Source of the DNA: Nesterenkonia sp.
Lineage (GTDB): Bacteria; Actinomycetota; Actinomycetes; Actinomycetales; Micrococcaceae
Length of the DNA: 64,000 bases
Assembly (NCBI RefSeq): GCF_029265375.1
Contig: NZ_JAJUJJ010000003.1
Location: 107,553 to 171,552, forward strand
Reading direction: 5' to 3'
The notes under the pieces are model-generated. The model searched no databases. It was not told where the DNA came from and saw only the letters and a program-made list of their open reading frames with translations. Of this stretch, positions 26,428 through 34,314 are shown piece after piece; positions within the stretch are counted from its first letter, which is position 1, and every line of letters starts with the position of its first letter. The translations under genes were made by a program, and so were the position numbers.

Positions 26428-27198
26428 ATGATTGACCTGAGGATCGACGGCGACGTGGCTGAAGTGGTGCTCAATGCGCCGGAGAAGCTCAACGCACTGA
26501 ACGAAGAGGCACTCTCCGAGCTCGACGACGCCTACTGCCAGGCGGAGGCGGCCGGGGTGCGGGCCCTCATGCTGCGCGGGGAGGGCCGCGGCTTCTGCGC
26601 CGGCCGCGATATCTCCGCCGTCGATCCGGCCACCGATGACGTAATGGGCTACCTGGGCGGGAAGGTCACCCCGCTGCTGCGGCGGATGGCTGAGTTCCCC
26701 GCCCCGACCTTCGCTGCGGTCCACGGCGCCTGCCTGGGCGTGGGTCTGGGCCTGGCCATCGCCACCGATGTGGTCTACGTGGCCGAGAATGCCAAGATCG
26801 GCTCACCCTTCGCCTCCCTGGGCGCCACCCTGGACTCCGGGGGTCACGCACTCTTTGTGGAGCGCCTCGGCGCCCACCGCACCCTGGATCTGATCTACAC
26901 CGCTGAGCTGATCAGCGGCGCGGAAGCCGTCGCCTCCGGCCTGTTCTCCCGTGCCGTGCCGGCCGAGGAGCTGGTGGACTTCACCGTCCAGAAGGCCCAG
27001 AAGGCTGCGGCCGGCGCCACCGAAGCCTTCCGGGCCTCGAAGAAGCTGGTGGCCCAGATTCGTGATGAACGGGTCGGCCTGTGGGAGTCCCTGGATGCCG
27101 AGAATCGCGCCCAGGCGGCCCTGTGCTCCACCGAGGACTACGCCGAAGGCTTCGCCGCCTTCCAGGCAAAGCGCAAGCCCCGCTTTGAAGGTCGGTAG
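26428..27198 (+). CDS. paaG: 1,2-epoxyphenylacetyl-CoA isomerase-type crotonase
   Basis: A 256-residue crotonase-fold protein. The oxyanion hole is GEGRGFCAGRDIS and HGACLGVGLGLAIATD. The segment GATLDSGGHALFVERL keeps the Asp of the PaaG-type DSGG motif, while the first hydratase Glu position is absent. This favours the isomerase PaaG, which converts the ring epoxide to oxepin-CoA, over a hydratase. GAGGAG lies 7 nt before ATG 26428; an alternative ATG at 26413 has no such site. It is 15 bp after paaE in the same operon. Confidence 0.8.
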   Translation: MIDLRIDGDVAEVVLNAPEKLNALNEEALSELDDAYCQAEAAGVRALMLRGEGRGFCAGRDISAVDPATDDVMGYLGGKVTPLLRRMAEFPAPTFAAVHGACLGVGLGLAIATDVVYVAENAKIGSPFASLGATLDSGGHALFVERLGAHRTLDLIYTAELISGAEAVASGLFSRAVPAEELVDFTVQKAQKAAAGATEAFRASKKLVAQIRDERVGLWESLDAENRAQAALCSTEDYAEGFAAFQAKRKPRFEGR

Positions 27199-27264
27199 AG
27201 CTGTCCCCGGACGGGCTGGTGAGCTGAGCCCCATAGGCTTCGGGTTGTTCCCGCTGTGGCGGGG

Positions 27265-27531
27265 TCATTCGGTGAGCGAGGCGCGCAGACGGGCGTAGTG
27301 CTCGTCGGCATCCACCGGCACGACGACACCGACGCGTGCCTCGGCCAGTCGCCGGGTGGCTTCGGCGCGCCAGGCGGCATCGACGTCGCTCGTGTCATCT
27401 GCGTCGTGGAGGCTTTCGAGCAGAGCGTTGGCAACGACCGCGCGCTGATCGGCATCGAGCGCGAGCCCGTCTCGGATCAGAGTCGCGGTCTCCGGTGTCA
27501 TGTCTTCCAGAGTACGTCGAACGGCCGACAT
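27265..27531 (-). CDS. Orphan addiction-module antitoxin-like protein
   Basis: An 88-residue (or 78 from MTPETATLI at 27501) protein matching the putative addiction module component family: ALDADQRAVVANALLESLHD followed by VDAAWRAEATRRLAEARVG and a V-P-V-D end. Members are usually antitoxins paired with a RelE/ParE toxin directly downstream. Here only 66 bp lie between its stop and the converging paaG stop, so there is no partner. It may be a remnant or may act on a toxin elsewhere. Confidence 0.7.
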   Translation of the reverse strand: MSAVRRTLEDMTPETATLIRDGLALDADQRAVVANALLESLHDADDTSDVDAAWRAEATRRLAEARVGVVVPVDADEHYARLRASLTE

Positions 27532-27576
27532 ACGCCTGAAGCCGACGAGACTCAGCTGATGTGCCCGCGAAACTGA

Positions 27577-27640
27577 GTGTGCACCGAGTTCTACCGCGCG
27601 GTCCTCGGAGCCGAACCGGTGAACCGCCCGCTAAGAAACT
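27577..27640 (+). pseudogene. Possible remnant of a glyoxalase/VOC protein
   Basis: A short plus-strand stretch reads CTEFYRAVLGAEPVNRPL, very like the first helix of VOC-fold dioxygenase/glyoxalase proteins. No further homologous sequence follows before the paaZ end at 27644. It is too short for firm assignment and may be chance, but the neighbouring orphan antitoxin makes a deletion scar plausible. Confidence 0.3.
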
Positions 27641-27643
27641 CGC

Positions 27644-29767
27644 TCACTGCTCAGCCCAGTCGGGCACCTCCTTGGCCACGCGGGTCAGCACATCGTAGGT
27701 GGCGACGATCTCATCATTCTGGTTGTGCAGCACGGTGTCCCAGCGGACCTCACCGTAGTCATCGGTCTCTCGCGGGGTGATCTGCTTGGCCGTCAGGGTC
27801 ACCCGGATCGAGTCGCCATAGGTGACCGGCGTGAGGAAGCTGAGGTTCTCCAGGCCCGTGTTCGCCAGCACCGGCCCTGGGGCGGGCTCCACGAACAGGC
27901 CTGCCGCCCAGGAGACCAGCAGGTAGCCGTGGGCCACCCGGCGGGGGAAGAACGGGTTGGCCGTGGCGGCTTCCTCATTGGTGTGGGCGTAGAAGGTGTC
28001 CCCGGTGGACTCGGCGAAGGCCTCGATGTCCTCCAGCCGCACCTCGCGCAGGCCGGAGGCGAATTGATCTCCGATCCGCAGCTCGGCCAGAGGCTTGCGG
28101 AACGGATGCACGGCCTCTCCGGAGGCCACTGATTCCGGTGTGGCCGTGCGAGCCTTCGCTCCCCGGTGCCACACCCCGGTGATGCCGGTGAGCAGATCCG
28201 GGGTGCCCTGGATGGCGGTGCGCTGCATATAGTGCTTCACCCCGCGCATACCGCCCAGCTCCTCTCCCCCGCCGGCGCGGCCGGGCCCGCCGTGGACCAG
28301 GTGCGGCAGCGGAGAGCCGTGGCCGGTGGAGGTCTTCGCGTCGTCGCGGTCCAGCAGGTGCACCCGCCCGTGGTGGGATCCGATGCCGCGGACGAACTCC
28401 GCGGCGATCTGCGGATCGTGGGTGCATACAGTGGCCACCAGGGATCCGCCGCCCAGAGCGGCAAGGTCCACGGCGTCGTCGATGTCCGAGTAGCCCAGCA
28501 CCGAGGTCACCGGCCCGAAAGCCTCCACCTGGTGCACCTCCGGAGTGCGGGACCGGCTGAACTTCAGGGCGGTCACCGGGAAGAACGCGCCCTGGTCAGC
28601 GCCGGCGAGCGCCCCCAGAGCCTCCGGGCCGCCGAAGCAGACTTCTCCGCCGGCCTGGACCAGCCGCTGCACCGCAGAGGAGACCTCCTGCTGCTGGTCC
28701 TTCGAGGCCAGCGCGCCCACGGTGGTGTCCGCATCGCGCGGATCACCCAGCACCGCGCGGGACTCCACCCGGGCGCGCAGGGCGTCCACTACGGCATCGA
28801 CGTGCTCGCTGGGCACAATCGTGCGGCGGATGGCGGTGCACTTCTGGCCGGCCTTGACCGTCATCTCCTGCACCACGGCCTTGATGAAGGCGTCGAACTC
28901 AGGGGTGCCGGGCCCGGCGTCGGGCCCCAGGATGGCGGCATTGAGCGAGTCGGTCTCCGCGGTGAACCGGACTCCCTGCTGCTGCACGCTGGGGTGGGAA
29001 CGCAGCGTCTGGGCGGTGCCGGCGGAACCGGTGAACGCCACATGGTCCCGGTGGTCCAGGTGGTCCAGCAGATCCCGGGCTGAACCGGAGATCAACTGCA
29101 GGGACCCTTCGGGCAGCAGACCGGAGTCCAGCATCAGCCGCACACAGGCTTCGGTGACGTAGGCCGTCTGGCTGGCGGGCTTGACGATGGTCGGCACACC
29201 GGCGATGAAGCTGGGGGCGAATTTCTCCAGCATGCCCCACACCGGGAAGTTGAAGGCGTTGATCTGCACCGCCACGCCGGTCAGGCGGGTGTAGATGTGC
29301 TCACCGATGAAGCTGCCGTCGCGCGAGAGCTGCTCGACCGCGCCGTCGATGATCACGTTCGAGTTCGGCAGCTCCTTGCGCGCCTTGGAGGAGTAGGCGA
29401 AGAGGGTGCCGATGCCGCCGTCGACGTCGATCAGGTGGTCTTTGCGAGTGGCTCCGGTCTTGTCCGAGAGCTCGTAGAGCGGCTCCTTGTGCTCGCTGAG
29501 GAAAAGCGCCAGCTGCTTCAGGCGCAGGGCGCGCTGGTGGAAGGTCAGCTCCCCGAGTCCGGCCTGACCCACGGTGCGGGCGTAGTCCACGGCGGCGGCC
29601 GTGTCCAAGCCGTCGGTGCTGACTGAGCAGACAGGCTGGCCGGTGGATGCGTCTCGGATCTCCGCGATTCGCTCCGGTGCCTGGGGGGTCCACCACTCCC
29701 CGGCGATGTAGCTGGGCAGGACCGGGGCTTCGGCGCGGCTGGTCGTCTCCGTGGGGGCAGCAGTCAT
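27644..29767 (-). CDS. paaZ: Bifunctional oxepin-CoA hydrolase / semialdehyde dehydrogenase
   Basis: A 707-residue two-domain enzyme. The N-terminal aldehyde dehydrogenase (to about residue 520) has KFAPSFIAGVPTIVKPASQT, VAFTGSAGTAQTLR, and the catalytic Cys in TVKAGQKCTAIRRTIVP. The C-terminal MaoC-like hydratase (about 545-700) has STGDTFYAHTNEEAA, with the Asp and His five residues apart, then RRVAHGYLLVSWAAGLFVEP. It opens the oxepin ring and oxidises the resulting semialdehyde. It is transcribed opposite to paaA-G from its own promoter with a perfect PaaR-like palindrome. Confidence 0.95.
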   Translation of the reverse strand: MTAAPTETTSRAEAPVLPSYIAGEWWTPQAPERIAEIRDASTGQPVCSVSTDGLDTAAAVDYARTVGQAGLGELTFHQRALRLKQLALFLSEHKEPLYELSDKTGATRKDHLIDVDGGIGTLFAYSSKARKELPNSNVIIDGAVEQLSRDGSFIGEHIYTRLTGVAVQINAFNFPVWGMLEKFAPSFIAGVPTIVKPASQTAYVTEACVRLMLDSGLLPEGSLQLISGSARDLLDHLDHRDHVAFTGSAGTAQTLRSHPSVQQQGVRFTAETDSLNAAILGPDAGPGTPEFDAFIKAVVQEMTVKAGQKCTAIRRTIVPSEHVDAVVDALRARVESRAVLGDPRDADTTVGALASKDQQQEVSSAVQRLVQAGGEVCFGGPEALGALAGADQGAFFPVTALKFSRSRTPEVHQVEAFGPVTSVLGYSDIDDAVDLAALGGGSLVATVCTHDPQIAAEFVRGIGSHHGRVHLLDRDDAKTSTGHGSPLPHLVHGGPGRAGGGEELGGMRGVKHYMQRTAIQGTPDLLTGITGVWHRGAKARTATPESVASGEAVHPFRKPLAELRIGDQFASGLREVRLEDIEAFAESTGDTFYAHTNEEAATANPFFPRRVAHGYLLVSWAAGLFVEPAPGPVLANTGLENLSFLTPVTYGDSIRVTLTAKQITPRETDDYGEVRWDTVLHNQNDEIVATYDVLTRVAKEVPDWAEQ

Positions 29768-29800
29768 GGCGTGGTTACCTCTCCTTCACCGAACACACAC

Positions 29801-29820
29801 TACTGACCGATCGGTCAGTA
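29801..29820. promoter_or_regulatory. PaaR-like operator upstream of paaZ (perfect palindrome)
   Basis: TACTGACCGATCGGTCAGTA is a perfect 20-bp palindrome, 34 bp upstream of the paaZ start. On the minus strand a TAAATA/AATACT that could be the -10 box adjoins it, with CTGCAG 16 bp further up as a possible -35. It is the best match in the window. Confidence 0.8.
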
Positions 29821-29857
29821 TTTATGGGCATCCTACCGTGCTGCAGGTCACAGCGCA

Positions 29858-30325
29858 TCACCTGTCCCGATCCTCCGGCACCGGATGCAGATGCTGGGTG
29901 TGGTCATCGAAGATCAGCGCCGTCTGGGTGCTCTGGACGCACTGCAGGGGCTGGATGCGCTCGAAGATCACCCTGCGCAGCTCCTCCACTGTGCGGGTGC
30001 GCACCAGCAGCACGGCATCGTACTGACCACCCACCAGCGCCAGGTGCCGCACCGCCGGCTCTTCGGCCAGCGCCGCCCGCAGCACCTCCCAATCGTCCTG
30101 CTTCAGCGTCACGAACACATAGGCGGCCGTCTCCAGCCCGGCGGCGCGAGCGTCGATGCGCGCGGTGTAGCCCTGAAGCACACCGCAGGCGCGCAGCTGG
30201 GCGATCCGGTCATAGGCATTGGCGCGGGAGAGGTGGAGCTCCTCGGCCAGGGCGGTGACGGAGGCTCGCGCATCGCGGCTCAGAGCGGCCAGCAGGGCAT
30301 GATCAGTGGAGTCCAGGGTTTTCAT
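29858..30325 (-). CDS. Lrp/AsnC-family regulator, possible BkdR
   Basis: A 155-residue regulator with an N-terminal helix-turn-helix (LDSTDHALLAALSRDARASV, then ALAEELHLSRANAYDRIAQL) and a C-terminal RAM domain (VRHLALVGGQYDAVLLVRTR). ATG 30325 (MKTLDSTDHALL) is chosen over longer readings because it places the helix-turn-helix as in relatives. No ribosome site precedes it. It is divergent from the branched-chain oxoacid dehydrogenase operon, as BkdR is in Pseudomonas, so activation of that operon in response to branched-chain amino acids is a reasonable inference. Confidence 0.85.
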   Translation of the reverse strand: MKTLDSTDHALLAALSRDARASVTALAEELHLSRANAYDRIAQLRACGVLQGYTARIDARAAGLETAAYVFVTLKQDDWEVLRAALAEEPAVRHLALVGGQYDAVLLVRTRTVEELRRVIFERIQPLQCVQSTQTALIFDDHTQHLHPVPEDRDR

Positions 30326-30361
30326 GAGTTGGACACTAGCACCGAATTGTGCCCACATGGC

Positions 30362-30405
30362 GACAAATTGTCTGGCAAACCGCCGCTGACAGAAGAACAA
30401 GTCTG
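30362..30405. promoter_or_regulatory. Candidate Lrp-type sites between the lrp and bkd genes
   Basis: GACAAATTGTC (30362-30372) is an 11-bp palindrome about its centre, and CAGA-N8-TCTG (30390-30405) is a second inverted repeat. They are 17 bp apart, and more CAGA repeats follow to about 30460. Several spaced sites in a divergent region are typical of Lrp-family control. Binding is not demonstrated. Confidence 0.45.
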
Positions 30406-30495
30406 CAAAATCGGCAGAATGTGGCAGACATCCCGGAGATCCGCCAGACTAGGGCCATCTATGGTCCAGGTCACATGTGCAGATTGGGAGGCAGC

Positions 30496-31767
30496 ATGAC
30501 CGAGAGCACCGCCGACGAGACCTCGCCCGGCACCCCGCCGCCGGGCCCGCAGGACGCAGCGCCGATGGGCGGCTCGGCCTCCGAGCCCGGGCACCCGAAG
30601 GCCGAGCAGGCCACCCGCATTGTGGAGGCAAGCCGCTCCTTCGGGATCACCCCGGAGCAGTACATGCTCCCGGCTCAGCAGCAGATCCGGATGCTCTCCC
30701 CGGAGGGCACCCTGGTGCCGGAGGACCAGCAGGGCACCGGCCCCGGCCACGAGTACCCGATCCCGGAGGACGAGGTGCTGCTGAAGGCCTATGAGTCCCT
30801 GGTGGCCGGACGCCGGATCAATGATCAGAACTACGCTCTGGTCCGTCAGGGCCGGATGGCCGTCTACCCCTCATCCCACGGACAGGAGGCCTGCCAGGTC
30901 GGCGCCGCCCTGTGCCTGGGCGAGGGTGACTGGATGTTCCCCACCTACCGGGACAGCGTGGCCGTGATCACTCGCGGCGTGGACCCGCTGGATGTCATGG
31001 TCTCCTTCCGCGGCGACTGGCACTGCGGCTACGATCCCACCGCCTATCGGGTCGGTGCGATGTCCACCCCCCTGACCACCCAGCTGCTGCACGCGGTGGG
31101 TGTGGCTCACGCGGCCAAGCTGCGCGGCGAGGACACTGTGGTGCTGGCCATGTGCGGCGACGGCGCCACCAGTGAGGGTGACTTCCACGAGGCCCTGAAC
31201 TTCGCCGCAGTCTTCGAGGTGCCGGTGGTCTTCTTCGTCCAGAACAACGGCTACGCCATCTCGGTGCCGCTGTCGCATCAGTCGGCCGCCCCCTCGCTGG
31301 CGCATAAGGCCATCGGCTACGGCATGGCCGGCGAGCAGGTGGACGGCAATGACATGGTCGCCGTGCTGGCGGTGCTGCGCCGCGCCGTGCACCTGGCCCG
31401 GGAGCACTCTATGCCGCTGCTGGTGGAGGCGGTCACCTACCGCATGCAGGCGCACACCAACGCCGATGACGCCACCCGCTACCGGGACTCAGAGGAGGTC
31501 GAGCAGTGGAAGCGCAAAGACCCGCTGAAGCGGATGCGCACCTTCCTCAGCAGCAAGGGACTGCTCGACGGCGACGTCGAGGAGCAGTTCTCCACCACCG
31601 CCGAAAGCGTGGCCGCCTCGCTGCGCACCGCGATGACCGCCGAGCCCAAGGGCGACCCCTTGGAGCTCTTCGACCACGTCTATTCCGAGCCGACGGCCCA
31701 GCTGCGCCAGCAGCGTTCTCAGCTGGCCGATGAGCTGGCTCGCGCCGAAGAGGGAGGCACTGCCTGA
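30496..31767 (+). CDS. bkdA: 2-oxoacid dehydrogenase E1 component, alpha subunit (branched-chain type)
   Basis: A 423-residue thiamine-diphosphate enzyme subunit. The ThDP site spans MCGDGATSEGDFHEALNFAA to FFVQNNGYAISVPLS, and YPSSHGQEACQVGAALCLGE and RMQAHTNADDATRYR are also typical. It decarboxylates branched-chain 2-oxoacids or pyruvate. Clustering with an Lrp regulator and valine-degradation genes nearby favours the branched-chain role. ATG 30496 follows GGGAGG. The first 60 residues are Pro/Glu-rich and not part of the fold. Confidence 0.88.
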   Translation: MTESTADETSPGTPPPGPQDAAPMGGSASEPGHPKAEQATRIVEASRSFGITPEQYMLPAQQQIRMLSPEGTLVPEDQQGTGPGHEYPIPEDEVLLKAYESLVAGRRINDQNYALVRQGRMAVYPSSHGQEACQVGAALCLGEGDWMFPTYRDSVAVITRGVDPLDVMVSFRGDWHCGYDPTAYRVGAMSTPLTTQLLHAVGVAHAAKLRGEDTVVLAMCGDGATSEGDFHEALNFAAVFEVPVVFFVQNNGYAISVPLSHQSAAPSLAHKAIGYGMAGEQVDGNDMVAVLAVLRRAVHLAREHSMPLLVEAVTYRMQAHTNADDATRYRDSEEVEQWKRKDPLKRMRTFLSSKGLLDGDVEEQFSTTAESVAASLRTAMTAEPKGDPLELFDHVYSEPTAQLRQQRSQLADELARAEEGGTA

Positions 31768-32798
31768 TGAGCTCCGCTGCCGCAAGCACGGCGACCTCGT
31801 TCGCCTCAGCGCTGAACACCGCCATGTCCGACGCCATGGAGAACGATCCCTCTGTGGTGGTCTTCGGTGAAGACGTCGGCACCCTGGGCGGGGTCTTCCG
31901 CATCACCGACGGCCTGACCAAGCGGTTCGGCGAGGACCGCTGCTTCGACACCCCCCTGGCGGAGTCCGGGATTGCCGGCACCGCGGTGGGTATGGCCATC
32001 AACGGGATGCGCCCGGTGATCGAGATGCAGTTCGACGCCTTCGCCTACCCCGCTCTGGAGCAGATCTTCAGCCACATCGCCAAGATGGCCAACCGCACCC
32101 GCGGGGCCGTGCGGCTTCCCATTGTGATCCGCATTCCCTACGGCGGCGGCGTCGGCGGAGTCGAGCACCACTGCGACTCCTCGGAGGCCTACTACGCCCA
32201 CACGCCGGGCCTGAAGGTCTTCACCCCGGCCACCGTGGCCGATGCCTACCTGATGCTGCGCGAGGCCATCGACTCCGAGGATCCGGTGGTCTTCTTCGAG
32301 CCGAAGAAGCTCTACTGGACCAAGGAGTCTGAGGACCTCTCCGCCCTGCGCGCCGAGTACGAGTCCGGCTCCGGGGACCGCCGGGTGGGGGCTGAGGCCA
32401 ACGCTCGCGTCGCCCGGGAGGGCACAGACGTCTCGATCATCAGCTACGGTCCCTCTGTGGAGACTGCGCTGAAGGCCGCCGAAGTCGCCGCCGAGGACGG
32501 AATCTCTGCCGAAGTGCTGGATCTGCGCAGCATCGTCCCCTTCGACGACGCCGCGCTGCAGTCCACCGTGGAGAAGACCGGCAGAGCCGTCGTCGTCGCC
32601 GAGGCCCAGGGCTTCGCCTCAGTGGCCAGTGAGATCACCGCCCGGATCCAGGAGCGCTGCTTCCATTCGCTCGCCTCCCCGGTGCTGCGGGTGACCGGCT
32701 TCGACATCCCCTATCCGGCCCCGAAGCTGGAGGAGCACCACCTGCCCGATGTGGACAGGATCCTCGACGCCCTCGACGACCTTCAGTGGGAGGACTGA
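31767..32798 (+). CDS. bkdB: 2-oxoacid dehydrogenase E1 component, beta subunit
   Basis: A 343-residue partner of E1 alpha. Motifs: VVFGEDVGTLGGVFRITDGL, DTPLAESGIAGTAVGMAING, MQFDAFAYPALEQIFSHIAK, and IPYGGGVGGVEHHCDSSEAY. The C-terminal domain has AEVLDLRSIVPFDD and VVAEAQGFASVASEI. Its ATG at 31767 uses the last base of the E1 alpha TGA (TGATG), indicating coupled translation and equal amounts. Confidence 0.92.
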   Translation: MSSAAASTATSFASALNTAMSDAMENDPSVVVFGEDVGTLGGVFRITDGLTKRFGEDRCFDTPLAESGIAGTAVGMAINGMRPVIEMQFDAFAYPALEQIFSHIAKMANRTRGAVRLPIVIRIPYGGGVGGVEHHCDSSEAYYAHTPGLKVFTPATVADAYLMLREAIDSEDPVVFFEPKKLYWTKESEDLSALRAEYESGSGDRRVGAEANARVAREGTDVSIISYGPSVETALKAAEVAAEDGISAEVLDLRSIVPFDDAALQSTVEKTGRAVVVAEAQGFASVASEITARIQERCFHSLASPVLRVTGFDIPYPAPKLEEHHLPDVDRILDALDDLQWED

Positions 32799-32800
32799 GC

Positions 32801-34222
32801 ATGACCACGTTCAACCTGCCTGACCTGGGCGAAGGCCTCACCGAAGCCACTCTGCTGAGCTGGCTGGTCGCTGAGGGGGACACCGTCTCCGTGGACCAGC
32901 CGATCGCCGAGGTGGAGACCGCGAAGTCCGCGGTGGAGGTGCCCTGCCCCTATGAGGGCACTGTGGAGACCCTGCACGGCGAAGTCGGCGAGACCCTTGA
33001 GGTCGGCAAGCCGCTGATCACTGTGCGCACCGCAGACGATGCCCCGGCCGCCGCCGGTGAGGACGCCGGAGCCCTGTCCTACCGCGAGGAGGAGCGCGCC
33101 GGCACCGCCATCCCGGACGACGGCGGGGCCGCGGCGGAGAAATCCTCCGGTTCGGGGAATGTGCTCATCGGCTACGGAACCTCGGAGACCACCGGCTCCC
33201 GCCGCCGTCGCCGCCGCGAGCGCGAACAGGCGGCAGCCCAGTCCCCGAGCACATCCCAGACCGCGAAATCCGCACAGCCGGAGGCACACGATCCGTCCGC
33301 GACGCCGGCCAAGGCACCGCGGGTGTCCTCTCCCCTGGTGCGCCGCCTGGCCCGCGAGCACGGCGTGGACCTGCGCCAGATCTCCGGGACCGGCCCCGGC
33401 GGTCTGATCATGCGCGCCGATGTCACAGCCGCCGCCGATGCGGCCGCACCCAGCTCTGCCCCGGCGGTTGACAGCCCTGCCCCGGAGGCCTCAGCAGGCG
33501 ACACCGATCCGCACACCGGGCTCGCGGTGCGCCAGCGGGTGCCGGTGACCGGTATCCGCAGGGCGATCGCCACCAAGCTCTCCCAGTCCCGCACGGAGAT
33601 CCCTGAGGCAACGGTCTGGCAGGACGTCGACGTGACCAAGCTGCTTGAGCTGCGCAGCGAGCTGAAGTCAGCCGATCAGCAGGCACCCTCGGTGCTGGCA
33701 TTCCTCTCCCGGTTCGTCATCGCCGGCCTGCAGCGGTTCCCCGAGCTGAACTCCCGGATCGAGGACACCGACTCCGGCCAGCAGATCGTCCACCTCGACG
33801 GCATCAATCTGGGCTTCGCCGCCCAGACCGAGACCGGCCTGGTGGTGCCTGTGGTGCGTGAGGCCCACCAGCTCTCGGCGCGGGACCTGCACGCCGAGAT
33901 CCGGCGGCTGGCCGAGGCGGCCCGGGAGGGCCGGCTCTCCGGCAAGGAGCTCTCCGGCGGCACGTTCACCGTGAACAACTACGGGGTCTTCGGCTCCGAC
34001 GGCGCCACCCCGATCATCAATCACCCGGAGGCCGGGATCCTGGGCATCGGCCGGATCATGGACCGCCCGTGGGTGGTGGACGGCGAACTGGCCGTGCGGA
34101 AGGTGACCACACTGACCATCGCCTTCGACCACCGCGTCTGCGACGGCGGAGCGGCCGGCGGCTTCCTGAACTATGTGGCCACCTGCATGGAGAATCCCGC
34201 TGCGGCGCTGGCCGATCTCTGA
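32801..34222 (+). CDS. bkdC: Dihydrolipoamide acyltransferase (E2)
   Basis: A 473-residue E2. The lipoyl domain has its lysine in VETAKSAVEVPCPYEG (about residue 45). An Ala/Pro-rich linker follows, then a peripheral-subunit-binding domain (SSPLVRRLAREHGVDLRQIS), a second linker, and a catalytic domain ending in IAFDHRVCDGGAAGGF with the HRVCDG active-site sequence. It transfers the acyl group to CoA. ATG 32801 follows GGGAGG. No E3 gene is present, so E3 must be encoded elsewhere. Confidence 0.92.
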   Translation: MTTFNLPDLGEGLTEATLLSWLVAEGDTVSVDQPIAEVETAKSAVEVPCPYEGTVETLHGEVGETLEVGKPLITVRTADDAPAAAGEDAGALSYREEERAGTAIPDDGGAAAEKSSGSGNVLIGYGTSETTGSRRRRRREREQAAAQSPSTSQTAKSAQPEAHDPSATPAKAPRVSSPLVRRLAREHGVDLRQISGTGPGGLIMRADVTAAADAAAPSSAPAVDSPAPEASAGDTDPHTGLAVRQRVPVTGIRRAIATKLSQSRTEIPEATVWQDVDVTKLLELRSELKSADQQAPSVLAFLSRFVIAGLQRFPELNSRIEDTDSGQQIVHLDGINLGFAAQTETGLVVPVVREAHQLSARDLHAEIRRLAEAAREGRLSGKELSGGTFTVNNYGVFGSDGATPIINHPEAGILGIGRIMDRPWVVDGELAVRKVTTLTIAFDHRVCDGGAAGGFLNYVATCMENPAAALADL

Positions 34223-34232
34223 GCCGGGGTGC

Positions 34233-34248
34233 TGTGATTGACCTCATA
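34233..34248. promoter_or_regulatory. Crp/GlxR-like site upstream of paaJ
   Basis: TGTGATTGACCTCATA matches TGTGA-N6-TCACA at 9 of 10 positions. It is 10 bp after the E2 stop and 30 bp upstream of the PaaR-like operator of paaJ-paaF-paaH. Confidence 0.45.
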
Positions 34249-34277
34249 GCCCCTTCGTGACAGGCTAAGAACGCATT

Positions 34278-34295
34278 AGTGAACGATCGGTCAGT
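34278..34295. promoter_or_regulatory. PaaR-like operator upstream of paaJ-paaF-paaH
   Basis: AGTGAACGATCGGTCAGT matches the 18-bp consensus at 16 positions. It ends 19 bp before the paaJ GTG, just upstream of the GGAGG ribosome site (34301-34305). Confidence 0.75.
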
Positions 34296-34314
34296 AAATC
34301 GGAGGGCTTCAGCC

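Noticed and set aside
27265..27531. A complete toxin-antitoxin pair
   Set aside because: Only the antitoxin-like gene is present. The space downstream is too short for a toxin, and the upstream stretch holds no toxin-like frame.
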